Positions 1 to 11,815 of a DNA stretch of 64,000 bases are shown one piece after another (position 1 is the first letter of the stretch; each line of letters begins with the position of its first letter). The DNA lies in the NCBI RefSeq assembly GCF_041146795.1, contig NC_135184.1, positions 8,360,967-8,424,966 of the forward strand, given 5' to 3'. This DNA is from Maylandia zebra (lineage: Eukaryota > Chordata > Actinopteri > Cichliformes > Cichlidae). Under the pieces are notes generated by a model. The model made no database searches. It worked only from the letters and a program-made list of their open reading frames with translations, and was not told where the DNA came from. The translations under genes were made by a program, and so were the position numbers.

Positions 1-560
1 TCAATTTAGGATACTTTCCTTTAATAAACGGTAAGCATTATACATATGTTCCTCACTTGGCTTGCTGTTTGTTTGCTAGCGATAGGCTACTTGACAACAG
101 CATTAGCTAACCAGTGTTCTCTAGACCAGCGTTCCCCAACTTTTTGGGTGTTTCGTGGCCCGGGGGTTGGGTCAGGCAAAATTGCAGTAGCTTCCCTGAT
201 CATTTTACAAACATAAGTGAAGAGAATCTGGACTAAAAGGCCTAGACTTATGGTTGTGTGCTGAATCTATGAATCAAACTATCACCTGGAAACATAATTA
301 ACTGGTCCATAGCTGTGAAACTGGACATGAGTTCTTGATTCTATGGAGATTAACAGTAATCCAGAAATTTACAAATTTGTCCTGGTACATCGCGTAAATG
401 TTGTCCCAGGGACATCGCGTAAATGTTGTCCCTGGGACATCGCGTAAATGTTGTCCCTGGGACATCGCGTAAATGTTGTCCCTGGGACATCATGTAGAAG
501 TTGCCCTGGGACATCGTGTAGATGTTGTCCCTGGGACATCATGTTAAAGTTGCCAGAGAC
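1..560 (+). repeat. Left terminal inverted repeat arm (partial)
   Basis: Bases 1-372 are unique arm sequence matching the reverse complement of about 11812-12170; a minisatellite follows at 373-560. Differences from the right arm include one A/G change near 105 and an extra 15 bp around 116-130 that looks like a short duplication of the flanking CCAG-GTTC text. The arm begins outside the window. Confidence 0.9.
373..560 (+). repeat. 25-bp minisatellite, left arm (about 7-8 copies)
   Basis: Tandem 25-bp units contain the palindromic core TGTCCCTGGGACA followed by a CGCGTAAATGT-type spacer. Inner copies toward the transposase gene are degenerate (CATGTAGAAG and CATGTTAAAG variants), while the outer copies are nearly identical. 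The right arm has the same unit in opposite orientation with about 20 copies. Confidence 0.92.
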
Positions 561-734
561 ATACCATATGAAAGTTTAGCTTCTTTTAGCCCCTGTTTGT
601 TTTATATTATTTTATATATATATTTTTTTAATATTATATTTAATATTTACATTGTATTGCAAAAAACCCCAAAACAAGTTAAAATGAATTAATGAATATT
701 GACTAATTAAACCTTCGCTATTTTTCCACCAGAA

Positions 735-3700
735 ATGGACGACATAATTAGAAGAAGTGTTCTGAATGACGAAAAAAAAAGAACTGGAAAAGACACACAA
801 CTTTGTGTGCATGTGTCACAATGCCAGGAGGACCCATTCAGTGTTGTGTTAGAAAAATTGAACTCATTAACCCTTCATGGACATTATAAATGTTTAAATG
901 TTGCCTCAGGTAAAGACAGGAAAAGAGACTATTACAAATTCAACTGCATCAGAACTGGGGAAAAAAGTCGAAACAGCTACAGAGCAGTGGGCTGTAAGGC
1001 CTATGTTTCATTTAAAGTACTCAAATGTTGGAAAGACCACACAGTCATCGTGCAGCGTACATATGATAAGCATGATGGGCATGATCCTTCGGACCCAAAA
1101 GACGCACATTTCAACAATATTTCCAGTGATTTGAGGAGGAAGATTGAGGAACTGCTTTCCCTTGGAACTAAGCCAGCCATCATACTAACCGAATGTCATA
1201 AATGGGCCAAAGAACATGGACACAGAGATCTTCACAACAGAGAGCATTTTGTCACACCACGTGACATTGACAGTGTTAGAACCTGCATGATGAGGAAGAA
1301 GCACTTTAACTGTGGAGACAGTCAATGTGTACATACCTTACTTAATGGAAAACATCAAGAACATGTTCTCTTCTATCAACCATACACATCTGACCAAGAA
1401 CTAATGATTATTTTGCAGACACCTGTAATGAAATCAAACATGGAGAACTATGCAAAACAGTTAGTATTTGTTGACACCACGCACTGCGTTAACCAGTATT
1501 CATTTCCCTTATTCACACTTGTTGTAAGAGATGATCATGGGCATGGAGTCCCTGGCCCTGTGCTTCGTACGTCGCTTACTACATCCAAGATCAAATGAAA
1601 CATCCAAGACCAAATCATCGCGCTAACTCTGAGCTCGCTATTCCGGTTCCCCGAACACACCTGTTGTTGACGATTAGTATAGCTGGATGAAGTAATGTGA
1701 GATCACTGGGTGGCCCAACAGGGGCTACGCATCGATAGTAGAAACATTGATCGGCAACCCTTTGATTGGTCGGCGAAAATGTCGAAGGAGCGCGCTCGGT
1801 ATTTTTCGGCAGCAGAGCAAGAACTCTTGAGTGAGGGATTTCAGGAGTTTCAGAGTGTAATTAAAACGCAAGGGAACACTGCAAAGGCTGCAAAAGCAAG
1901 GAGAGAGGGCTGGCAGAAAGTTGCTGACAAATCAAACTCGTAAGTAATTTAATAATAATAATAATAACAATAATAATGGAGTGGATTTATATAGCGCTTT
2001 TCAAGGCACCCAAAGCGCTTTACAATGCCACTATTCATTCACTCTCACATTCACACACTGGTGGAGGCAGCTACGGTTGTAGCCACAGCTGCCCTGGGGC
2101 AGACTGACAGAAGCCAGGCTGCCATATTGCGCCATCGGCCCCTCTGGCCAACACCAGTAGGCGGTAGGGTAGATTTATCATATCACACCATATTATCCAA
2201 TATTATATTACATTATATTATATTATAATATGTTATATTATATCCCCTTTCACATTAGAGCCACAACAGGACCCACTAGAACATGGGAACAAGTAAAAGT
2301 GAAATATAAGAATATTCTACAGAATGGTAATATTTATCACTTATATTGCTTGTCGTCTCTTGGAAAGAGACCCTGGAATACTCTGTTTGTTTGTTCATAA
2401 CAGCAACCAAGAAAAGGGCAGAGCAAAAAAAAAAAGACAGGTGGTGGTCCTGCACCCCCTCGTCAACAAGTTGGTTAAGTGAATAATACCCTCACGGGAA
2501 AACCGATATCTCTCTATGAGCACACTGTCGCGCTGAGCTAAAGGATCCTGTCTGTCCCGCAATATACGCTGAATTCTGAGGACTATCCTTATCAATCTTG
2601 CACCTTCCGCAATGGGTTGCTCGCGTAAACGGACAGGATATGACTGCGACAGACTTCCCAAATCCACCTTCGCTTTTATAGCCGTGGTCTCTCATCTTGA
2701 TTACACGAAGTAATTTACAATTACTACTCTGAAATATGAATTACATCTGTAATAATCACATACATGTAATAGAATGTTAATAGTACATTTCCCTTTTTTA
2801 GGGAATGACCTGTATGTATCTGTGTGAAATCAATAAAAGGATCAAGTGCTGCATTATCTTTAGTTACATTGATGTTATTTATTTATGGTGAAACAGTGGT
2901 GGAATATCGCTGTTGCTTTCGTATGAATGACGCGGACATACCTGCGTGGCCGCGATCTAATCCTGTTTACATAAAGTAAACCTGCTCCCCAGCAGGTTTA
3001 CGCTTACGGCTCTGTTGCTATGACAGCAAGTCCCGGATGGGCTTCGGGGAACCGAACGATCCAGGATCACGCGAAATCGTCAACAATCTCATCCAGCTAA
3101 CTCACTTAGCGCGGTACGAAGAACAGGCCCCCTGTGGCCTATGCTATTGTCAGCAACGAAAGTCAGAAAACCCTGGAAACTGTTCTTGGAATAGTTTGTG
3201 AGCATTTCCCAACTTCCCCGAGGTAAATAATACATTGACAGCTATTAATTTTGAAATAATTCCTTTTCAAAAAAGTTATAACATGCCAGAATCTAATGCT
3301 ATAGCTGCAGCATGGGCTGCAAAAAACTTTCCTTTCCAGTTGTTAAAGTTATTCCTATAGGCTGTATGCAGTATTTTATATATCTACTTGTGAGTTGAAA
3401 TGTTTAATTTGGCATTGAAGTGGTGCTTTGAGATAGCAAAAACATTTTCATACTGTTTAATCTCATTTAGTGTTTTCTTTTTTTCTGTAGAGCATTTATG
3501 GTTGACAAAGACTTTGCGGAAATAAATGCTTTGCAGAAGGTTTTTCCAGAGTCAGCTATCCTTCTATGCTGGTACCATGTCTTGCAGGTAAACCACATTG
3601 TTTTCTTTTCACGTTGTCTAAGATGCACCTGAAACACATTTTTACAACAGGGTCCTGTTGTTATGATTTGCCTCATTGTGATATTCACCTACTCAGGTTA

Positions 3701-6066
3701 ATGAATATAAAGGGATAAAATGTTGAGTGACTATGTCCATCCATTCAAGACCACAGTGCACTCATCTTCTGGTGGCTGCTTCCCAAAGCTCTTTTTGACA
3801 TTTAAAAATATGTTTGCCTGGTTGATTTCTGTAATGCACAGGTCCTCTTGTCCAGTGAGTGACAAAGTTATTTTTGGACGTCAGCTTTCTTTTATGCTTT
3901 TTGTACAGCTGCTCCTCTGTCTCTCTCTCCAGATTAACTTTTTTTCTCTTACATTCACAGGCTGTTAATCGATGGCTTTCAAAATCAGAGTCCGGGGTCC
4001 ATGGGCTTTCTAACACCCAAAAGAGAAATGAAATCATTTCTTTCTTTTGTAAGCTGAAAGCTTGCACATCTGTAAGTGTAATTTGTCTATTTCACATTTT
4101 GATTTCTTGATTACACTAAGAGCATAATAACTTTCAGTTGCTAAAAAAAGTTACAGAGAGATACAAAATAGATTTTTGAAACAATTTCTAAAACTGGCTT
4201 CTTATCTTGCTTATCAAAACAAGTACTTAAGCTGTGCAGACCATCATTGTGTCACCCACTGTGCAGTAGAACTTGTGAGTGGGATTCTTTCACAGACAGA
4301 TGCTGAAACCAAATATGCTTATAGGTTTAGTGTTCCTTCTTAGCCATTGTAAGGGAAGAAATAATTGCTTCTTAATACAAAAACACGACATATTATTAAT
4401 AACTTAAAATTCTTAATGTTATTCAATAAAAGGAAAAGGGCTTCAATACATAATATTAAAGATTTCAATAGGTCTGTTAAATGGATTGAAATATATTCTG
4501 TTGCATCCAATTCTCTTAGGAGGACGACTTTAAAGCCACATCAGCAGAGTTCTGCCAGACATTTAAGCAATACCCTTTGGTGTGCCAGTATTTTCAGAAG
4601 CACTGGGAAGGCATTGGCCACATGTGGTGTGACTACGGCCGTCGCTTCAGTCACGCTCGTTCTGAAACAAACAATGTGATTGAAAGGTATGATTTATTAT
4701 TTTGACCTCATTCAATTGTATTGCTGAAAAAAAGATATTATGCTTTAATCCAAGAGGCTAAACTGAGTAGGTTCGTCATGTCATTGCCAGAACAGGTTTT
4801 AGGCAAATCCTTTAAATTCTAGCAGCGTTTTTTATGTTATCACAACAAAAAACAGAGTAGGTGGATTTGCCTAAATCAGCTAAACCGGCACAGAGCATTC
4901 CTTTATAAAAGACGTGTGCAATAGGTATTCCAATTTTTAAAAAAATAATACAGTCTTGATTAAAACTTTAAATTCCTTCAATTACAGTTACTAATCATTT
5001 CAAATAACTGTTTTTCAGATTTTTCCACCGCCTGAAATACCAGTTTTTATCTGGCTACAAGAATAGGCGTCTGGATGATCTGATTGAAGTGCTCCTAGGG
5101 AAGGCCGACGACTACTTCTCAGTCATAAAAACCCTGCAAGATGTGGGCCGCATGAAAAACAGGTTTGCTGACCCCTTGTCTCAAGTTTCAGACTCTGCTT
5201 CAAGACTGATGGAAAGTGGTTGGGCTCTTAAAATTACAGTCAAGAACAGCCATGGAGTTAATGCATATCAAGTCCCATCTGAGTCAAGAGAAGACATGGT
5301 GTATGACGTCTGCCCTGTTGAGTCCTACTGCAACTGTACATATGGCTTACGAGGACTTCTTTGCAAGCATCTAGTGTTACTTGCAAAATTAGCAGAGGCT
5401 GACAATGACATCTATCCAAACATGGAAACAGACATTTCTACCTTGGCAAGAATTGCAGTGAAAGAAAGGCATTACTTTGTACACTGTGAGGACTTGAAAG
5501 TGATAAAAATGCCAAGTTTGTTTGGAAATCTGTGTTTTTTTGCATCGGCTGAAACACTTCAGTGCACTTGTTGTACGTTCTCTCACTATAACACATGTGC
5601 TTGCCTGAAGGTGGCTTGTAGCCATTTTAAAAAAATGAAAAACTCTCTGAAAAGTCCTCTATCAACTTTGAATGACACTCCTGTAGTTGAAAGCACAGAC
5701 AAAAAATGCACAGAAGATGCAGTTGGAAAACTAAATGCTGTTTTAGACACAGTTAAACAGTGGGCATTCATTCCAGAGGGTATTACTCCAATGATAGATG
5801 AACTGCATACAAATGTCTTAAAAACAAAACAAGTAGGCAAAAGTATATGCCAGTACGAAATAAAGACGACAGAGAATGCACGCAAAATTAGGCCATTGTA
5901 TTCTAGCAAGAAACGTTCGGCCAGCATCGACATTCCAACAGTCTGTGAAAATGAATGTGAACAGTCGATAACCACTGAAAGAGAGACATCCTCTGGAGAA
6001 AATGAAAACCTTTTGGAATACAAAACAAAAAAGAGAAGAGTTAAAGCTAAGTATATGCATAAGTAG
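735..6066 (+). CDS. MULE transposase with SWIM zinc finger, interrupted by a Harbinger element
   Basis: Predicted exons are 735-1553, then (after the Harbinger insertion) 3134-3222, 3491-3587, 3961-4071, 4520-4686 and 5019-6066. All junctions are GT-AG and every phase agrees, giving about 776 aa without the insertion. The N-terminus has a C71-x15-C87-x25-H113-x2-H116 finger of the FLYWCH/WRKY-GCM1 kind. The MULE core follows: first Asp in VDTTHC (about residue 247), GHGVP just before the insertion, the second Asp in the VDKDFAEI exon, LLCWYHVLQ, then the Glu in NNVIERFFHRLK. A SWIM finger (CNCTYG then CKHL) sits near 5326-5370, followed by a Cys-rich patch and a basic C-terminus. It should catalyse cut-and-paste transposition of this element in the nucleus. 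As it stands the insertion prevents full-length product unless spliced out. Confidence 0.85.
1710..2325 (+). pseudogene. Harbinger Myb/SANT-like DNA-binding protein remnant
   Basis: Exon 1 (open 1710-1943) encodes an N-terminal Myb/SANT-type helix region (RARYFSAAEQELL ... KARREGWQKVADK) as found in the accessory protein of PIF/Harbinger transposons (NAIF1-like family). A second exon near 2258-2322 encodes EQVKVKYKNILQNG, matching the VKMKYKN motif of the other Harbinger copy in this window. The third exon near 2400-2465 is fused to the deleted transposase end. The accessory protein normally helps bind the TIRs and import the transposase. Here only fragments survive. Confidence 0.7.
1979..2175 (+). 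repeat. SINE-like dispersed repeat in the Harbinger Myb intron
   Basis: The segment contains TTATATAGCGCTTTTCAAGG, an AAGCGCTTTACAATGCC block and a CACACACTGGTGGAGGCAGC block typical of an abundant fish repeat. A related copy in the opposite sense lies at 43925-44095. It is preceded by a (TAA)n stretch and followed by an AT-rich run to about 2245. Confidence 0.6.
2395..2695 (-). pseudogene. Harbinger transposase N-terminal exon remnant
   Basis: The minus-strand ORF reads REQPIAEGARLIRIVLRIQR then ERYRFSREGIIHLTNLL. It lines up with [17 protein letters not shown] in the intact Harbinger transposase at 21164-19877. The frame runs out just after this motif and no DDE exons follow, so it is a truncated derivative with no catalytic capacity. 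Confidence 0.75.
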
Positions 6067-7087
6067 ACTTTTGTGTGACATTTCAAAGGGACTGCATCCA
6101 TTACTTCTGTTTATTGAAACCTAAAGCTGAATAGCTGTCTTAACTTTCTGCCAAGGAACAGTTGAAAAGAAATTGTTTGGTCTCTCAAGCAGTTGTTATT
6201 TATGTGTGTTATTCATTACTTTGGCTTGGTTGCTGTTTTTGATACAAATTCATCTGTGCCCATTGTAATATTTTCATATGTTACTATTTTTATATTGCTA
6301 TGCATTATAAATAAAGGATTACTTATTACTATTAAAGGTCTGCATTTGTAATTGTTGGTATTATTTATAAAATATGCGCTCTTAAGTTTTTTGCTCCATA
6401 AAACGATACCTGTCACTTTTTGGACATAGAGTATCAGCTGTTGAGAATCCTGGCTCATACAAAATAGAAGTAAAAGGTTTCAACATCCAGCCTTTTTATG
6501 ATTAAATACAAAGTGTAATAACAGAGTTATTGGGGTGTGATTTTGTTAATAGTTAGTCTTAAGTATAAGTTTAATAGTAATGAGTAAGAAAATATAGCCA
6601 GAATAATGGAATGAGACTAACACCTGACCTCACACTGAGATTTGGTATGAAGTGGCATGTTTGTGCTAATGCTGACATTGGGGCTCAGAGTTCCTCTGTG
6701 TGTATATATTTGTGAACGTTAACTTGGCTAATGTCCAAGGGTTTGACTGCTTTCCTGTTGGATTGTATCACAAAGAACAGGGATAAGAGCACCAGTGGCC
6801 GTGCACACCCTCATCTCTCTCCTTCACCCGATCATTAGTGTTGGAAACCGGCATTAGCTCAGAGTAGATTAGACTTCAGTATATGCAAGTGATTTGATTT
6901 TATGATTATTTGATTCAGTTTTTTCTGTGTTCAAGCTCAATTACTTTAATAAAATATGTTGAATTCAAACAAATAAATAAACAAATAAACTGTGGACATT
7001 ACCCTTTTAAACCTTTCTGAAACAAGACAGGTAAAAACCAGTGTATAAAAGTTTACATAGGTATAAATAGCTCTAACACTTTACTCC
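6067..7087. other. MULE interior, transposase 3' flank
   Basis: No supportable ORF. It probably contains the transposase 3' UTR: AATAAA occurs at about 6310 and again in the A+T-rich stretch near 6960-6985. The rest is unassigned A+T-rich sequence. Confidence 0.4.
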
Positions 7088-7381
7088 AGCCTGGCGTCCA
7101 CACATGTGGACATCACATTTTGGGTTATTTAGACCAAAATACTAAATCTTGATCAACAAGTGCCTGATATACAGTTACGAGGACATTATACTGCAACTGT
7201 TCTATCGAAATTTCAAATTAATGTCCTCATATGTGGCTCTCATTTTTCTCAGAAACAAAAATTAGGTAAAAAAAACAAAACCTGGTAATTCTTTCTTTTT
7301 ACATTCATCGGGTTCCAATCGGCCCAAATATCAAAGAGAAATTAAAAATGCATGCCATGGAAGATTTCGGGTCTTAGGGGG
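7088..7381 (-). repeat. piggyBac-like MITE, copy 1
   Basis: About 295 bp, related in reverse orientation to copies at 29300-29597 and 37431-37727. The right end is CTTAGGGGG followed by TTAA (7382-7385); the left end has diverged around CCTGGCGTCCACACATGTGG. Lying inside the MULE, it arrived after that element or has been carried along by it. Confidence 0.65.
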
Positions 7382-7385
7382 TTAA

Positions 7386-7917
7386 AATGACCAGACCCCT
7401 CCGGCCTGTTTTCCAGGCCACTAAATTAAACCCAGTCAATTACCAATTGAACAGAATAAAAACCTACGAGGTCCACTAATAGTCCAAAAGTCCAAATCTT
7501 TAATAGAAAAGACAGGCAGAACTCAAACAAACAATAATCCAAACGAGGAGCATATATACACACTGGAAAGTAAATAATTATAAGTTATTAAATCAGACTA
7601 ATTAAATACAGTAAAACTAATAAGGGAAGACGAACACACGGGAAATAAAAATAACAGTGTAAACATACCAAAACTCAAAATAAAACAGGAAAGTTACTAC
7701 AAACCGAGTGTGACACAATTACATTCATATTGAAACATATGTGATAATTTTCTTTCTTTGTAGCATTTTTAAGATATGTGTTAGAACAGTCATTATGCTG
7801 TTTGGATTAGGAACCAATCATTTTTGCCAAATAGTTAACACAAACTTAGAACAACAATGAACAATTTTCAAGATTCTGATTTACAGAACAAACAAAAGTC
7901 ACAAAAGGTTTCATTAT
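7386..7917. other. No gene seen between the convergent MULE genes
   Basis: A+T-rich sequence between the two convergent genes of the transposon. It presumably includes the 3' UTR of the minus-strand gene. I see no ORF, repeat family or RNA structure I can name. Confidence 0.4.
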
Positions 7918-10900
7918 TTAAGAGACAAGATCAAGTTTTTCACACAGGAATGAAATGACAGAATCCAGTGCAGCGGGGCCAAAGGTGTGTGTCAGCAAAC
8001 TGAAGGTTGAGGAATCAGTCAGCTCATGTTTAAGATTGTGTTGGATTTTGAGAAGAGTCTGTCTGTTATTAGAAAGTAAGATTAACAATGTTACACCAAT
8101 AACCCAAATACGGGGAAATGACAAATAATACCAAAAAAGATACAACTTTCATATTGTTTTACTAACTTACTTTGTCATATCAGCACTTGAATGGTCGATG
8201 CCTTTACAGACCATGTCTGTTGTGACATCGCAGGCCAATCTTCCGGCAAACCTGAGGGCTAGCTCCCCAGCCTCCTCTTCACTCAGAACACTAAACACCG
8301 TTACTTTAGTTTTGGCCTTCTTAGGCCTGTCAAGAATCATTGCGGGCAGTTTGGCTTTACGGCCCTAAAAAAGAAAAAGTGCAAACACCAAAAGAGCAGA
8401 GAGAGACACACATGCGCACAAAGTTAAATGCTTTTGTTTACATGGTGTAATTGTGTATATGTTGCAGCAAATGCACAATTTCCAGCCACATTGTCACTTC
8501 ATTGATACGAGTAACCCGGATTTATTTCAGGTGACATCAAAATCACGAAATGTATACCTACCCCAATCAAACCTCTGAAAACATGAACTGACATGTTCTC
8601 TGCGTTGATTCTGCGCTTGATCTCGTCTTCTGTTATTGTGTAGGTTTTCTTTTTTGAGCTTGGTACAGATAAGCGACCATGCACTCTGTAAACTGTACTA
8701 GTTCCTTCTGAATCAGTTTGGAATTCTGTATCTGCATCGATCCTGTCAACATCATCAGCAGCAGCATTATCTGTACTCAGACTTGTGCCGTATACTTCTG
8801 TTTCTTTTTCTTTGTCTTCAGTCTGTGTACCTTCATCTCTGACTGTCAGTCTTCCTATCTCACTGTTACTTGTCGATTTGCTGCAGATGTTCTCTCCCTT
8901 AGGAACTTTTCCTTTGTCATTCGCTGCCTGATGCTTTCCCTGATGACATTCTTCACTGGCTACTTCTATTGCTCCTCCTGTATAGCCACCCACTATGCTG
9001 CACAACTCCTTTCCCTCTGCTGTGCTGCACTGTGCTGTTACATAAAGAAGAATGATATAAACAGCACTATATCAATTTAATTGTGAAGAGAAATCCCCAC
9101 AATACGACACAGTTATGTCTAAAATAGTTTTGTGTAAAAACTGGATCTTGAAACGTCCACTTTAATTACACAGTCCTGGTGTGCAAAGGCAAAATTACGA
9201 AAAAAAATTTCACTTTAAACATTTTTGGACATTGTTTAGTTATATTGTGACTTACTCTCACAGAAGATACAGATGCCACAAACAGACTTTGAACAACGCA
9301 TGTGCTTGTATGCACCACATTTCTGGCACTGCACCTGTGAATTAAAAAAAAAAAAAAGAAGAAGAAATAAACAAACAAAAAACAAATGAACAAAGTCCAT
9401 TAAATAAACAATCTATATGGCTAAGGACATGTCATAGTGTACCCGGTCTTTGGCTGCAATCACACACCAGCACTGACTGCACTTCCTAGTTCGATCTGCA
9501 AAACATAATTTGTTTAAGTACAAGTTACATTTTCCAATGTTAGAGAAAAAGAAGGCAGCTAATTTTATCTTTACCTATTGAGGAAAATAAGTAGTGGCAA
9601 AGTCGGGACCTGAGCTTTGTGATTTCAGTGTTGTACTCCTCCACTTGTGTTTTACCGTCAATGAGAGATTGGGCAAACTAATAATTGACGAAGAAAAAAA
9701 AACCAAAAAAAACAAAAAGAATTAGATTAACAAAGAAATGTTTGTTTGTTTTTAACCCCCCCCCCCCCCCGAGAAAAAAAAAACAAAACAGAGCAACCAA
9801 AGCAAAGCATTACTGCTGAAATGGTTCAATCTACAAAAAAAATTGAGATTTTACCATCCTGCCTCTAAGGCTTTAAAAACTGAATAGGCAAAAATGTAAA
9901 CATTACTTATATAGGTTAAAGCTATAGTTTTCAGTACCATTATGACATGCACTCCACATGAGTTCCCATCCTGTTGATGTGGGTGGCTCACATGTGACAA
10001 GGTCCACTCTCCAGTGCAGCCTCTTGCTGAAGCAAATGAGCTGAGAGATCGCAGTTATTACAAATAAAAAGCATATAGAGAAATCAATAACCACGTTTGG
10101 TAATGATTTCAATTAAATTAAATATGTTATGTTAAATATGTTAATTAATTACCTCCAGTTTTTCAACACCGCACTTTTTCTGACCTCCGACTCGCCAAAT
10201 GAATTCATATAGACTATGGTCCTCTTGGGTATGTCACAAAACTGTTTTGTAAAAAGATGGATATGGTAGGCTTGGGCCTTGAGCTTTCCTAATGAGGGAC
10301 ACCGAAAAGTGTCATGCACTAGAGAGAGTGCAAAATCTGTGCAACTTACAAACAAGGTCCAGTGGCTGCCGTTTTCCAGACAGGCTCCAATCAATTTCTC
10401 ATACATCTGAAAGATGTTTTTCTGGAAATAAAAATAATGTGACAAGTATGTTTTTCTGTCAAGAATGACACTGCAAAACTGCAAAAGCTTGTCAGGTGAG
10501 ACTTGTAATTAATTCTGCAGATACACAAACATATAGAAAGTGTCATTTTTGGTTTACATTAATTAATTTCTATAGTGTGTACAAAACAAATCAAGACCAC
10601 AGACTCAACACGCACCACTCAATTTTTGGTGTTCTTTATCAGTTGGCCAAGACAGAAATGTTTTAATCTGTGTGCATTGCTTTTGAACAAGTCTTTACAC
10701 AGAAAAGGTTTCAGAAAGGTATTTTTCAGGTTCTTCTGACAAGGCTTCAATTTTGGAAAATGCTGTTTGTTTATAGTGGCAACTTATAAACCCTTTGTGA
10801 TAAGAACATAGTTACCACAGTCCAAGTCATACCTTCAAAAAGTATGCACTTTGTGCTCTTGTGGACCCATCCAAAATTTTTCCAGTGATTTGGCTTGGTA

Positions 10901-11216
10901 TTGGATAAATGTGAGGGAAATTCTATAAAAATAACATAAATACACCTATGTTTTCAAATACATTACAAAAAACGTAAACATGCTATATCATTATGATCAA
11001 ACAAGCTTTTCAACATACCTCACACTGCAAATAGATTAGGCCATCTATTACCTTATAAAACAAATAAATAAATACATATAAATAAAAACAGAACTAAGGA
11101 ACACGATTCATTAAGTAAATTGTACAATAACATTGCATGTGATAATAAAAGGCTTGATTGGTTGATTATTCAACATGAGTTGACATTTACCTGACATTGT
11201 GAAGGAGTCACAGTTT
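7918..11216 (-). CDS. Transposon-encoded Ulp1/SENP-like protease with Cys-rich module and AP-2-like C-terminus
   Basis: Predicted exons, in order of translation: 11216-11191, 11044-11019, 10922-10833, 10421-10153, 10040-9938, 9677-9575, 9495-9443, 9334-9256, 9034-8562, 8364-8171 and 8062-7918. All have GT-AG junctions and consistent phase, about 520 codons; a start exon upstream is not identified. Residues matching the C48 family triad are His in GSHWTLF, Asn in VYMNSFGE where Asp is usual, and Cys in QQDGNSCGVHVIM with the oxyanion Gln. Two Cys-rich exons follow (KCSQCW; CQKCGAYKHMRC with later C-x2-C pairs). The last three exons resemble the TFAP2 C-terminal domain: GRLSVPSSKKK, EIKRR, KKAKVTVFSVLSEEEAGELA and FSLLTHTFGPAALDS. 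Likely roles are SUMO/ubiquitin-like processing and DNA binding in the nucleus (inference). Confidence 0.75.
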
Positions 11217-11311
11217 CTGTAAGGGTGTAAGAACATAACATGTGGATTTGTTACACTTCTTTTTCACAAGTTAATAACAATCAATAATTTTCATTCCATT
11301 ATTTACAAGCT

Positions 11312-11815
11312 ATCACACGATGTCCCAGGGACAACATCTACACGATGTCCCAGGGACAACATTTACGCGATGTCCCAGGGACAACATTTACGCGATGTCC
11401 CAGGGACAACATTTACGCGATGTCCCAGGGACAACATTTACGCGATGTCCCAGGGACAACATTTACGCGATGTCCCAGGGACAACATTTACGCGATGTCC
11501 CAGGGACAACATTTACGCGATGTCCCAGGGACAACATTTACGCGATGTCCCAGGGACAACATTTACGCGATGTCCCAGGGACAATATTTACGCGATGTCC
11601 CAGGGACAACATCTACACGATGTCCCAGGGACAACAATTACACGATGTCCCAGGGACAACATTTACACGATGTCCCAGGGACAACATTTACACGATGTCC
11701 CAGGGCAACTTCTACACGATGTCCCAGGGACAACATTTACACAATGTCCCAGGGACAACATTTACGCGATGTCCCTGGGACAACATTTACGCGATGTACC
11801 AGGACAAATTTGTAA
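11312..11815 (-). repeat. 25-bp minisatellite, right arm (about 20 copies)
   Basis: About twenty head-to-tail 25-bp units with core TGTCCCAGGGACA. Copies in the centre (11365-11590) are nearly identical; those toward the gene side are variants with ACACGATG in place of ACGCGATG, and one copy is shortened near 11705. Because 25 mod 3 is 1 and the unit lacks stops, all three plus frames stay open. These ORFs are artefacts. Confidence 0.95.

Larger units (their letters stand above)
1554..3130 (+). mobile_element. Internally deleted PIF/Harbinger element inside the MULE transposase exon
   Basis: The left end GGCCCTGTGCTTCGTAC and the inverted right end GGGCCTGTTCTTCGTAC differ at two of 17 positions. 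The 3-bp direct repeat CCT flanks the element at 1551-1553 and 3131-3133. Removing the element plus one CCT restores the MULE reading frame across GHGVP into VAYAIVSNE. Inside are a Myb-like fragment on the plus strand and the N-terminal transposase exon on the minus strand, with the catalytic region missing. It is therefore non-autonomous. Confidence 0.9.

Noticed and set aside
5586..6101. 171-codon minus-strand ORF
   Set aside because: Antisense shadow of the SWIM transposase last exon.
8718..9080. 120-codon plus-strand ORF
   Set aside because: Shadow of the acidic exon 9034-8562 on the minus strand, which is supported by phase and splice sites.
9903..10112. LHWRVDLVTCEPPTSTGWEL reading of the protease exon
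   Set aside because: Wrong frame. The frame one base over gives the Ulp1 motif QQDGNSCGV and is the only one in phase with both neighbours.
11312..11815. CRISPR-like array
   Set aside because: Units are contiguous with no unique spacers, in eukaryotic DNA, and mirrored in the other transposon arm.
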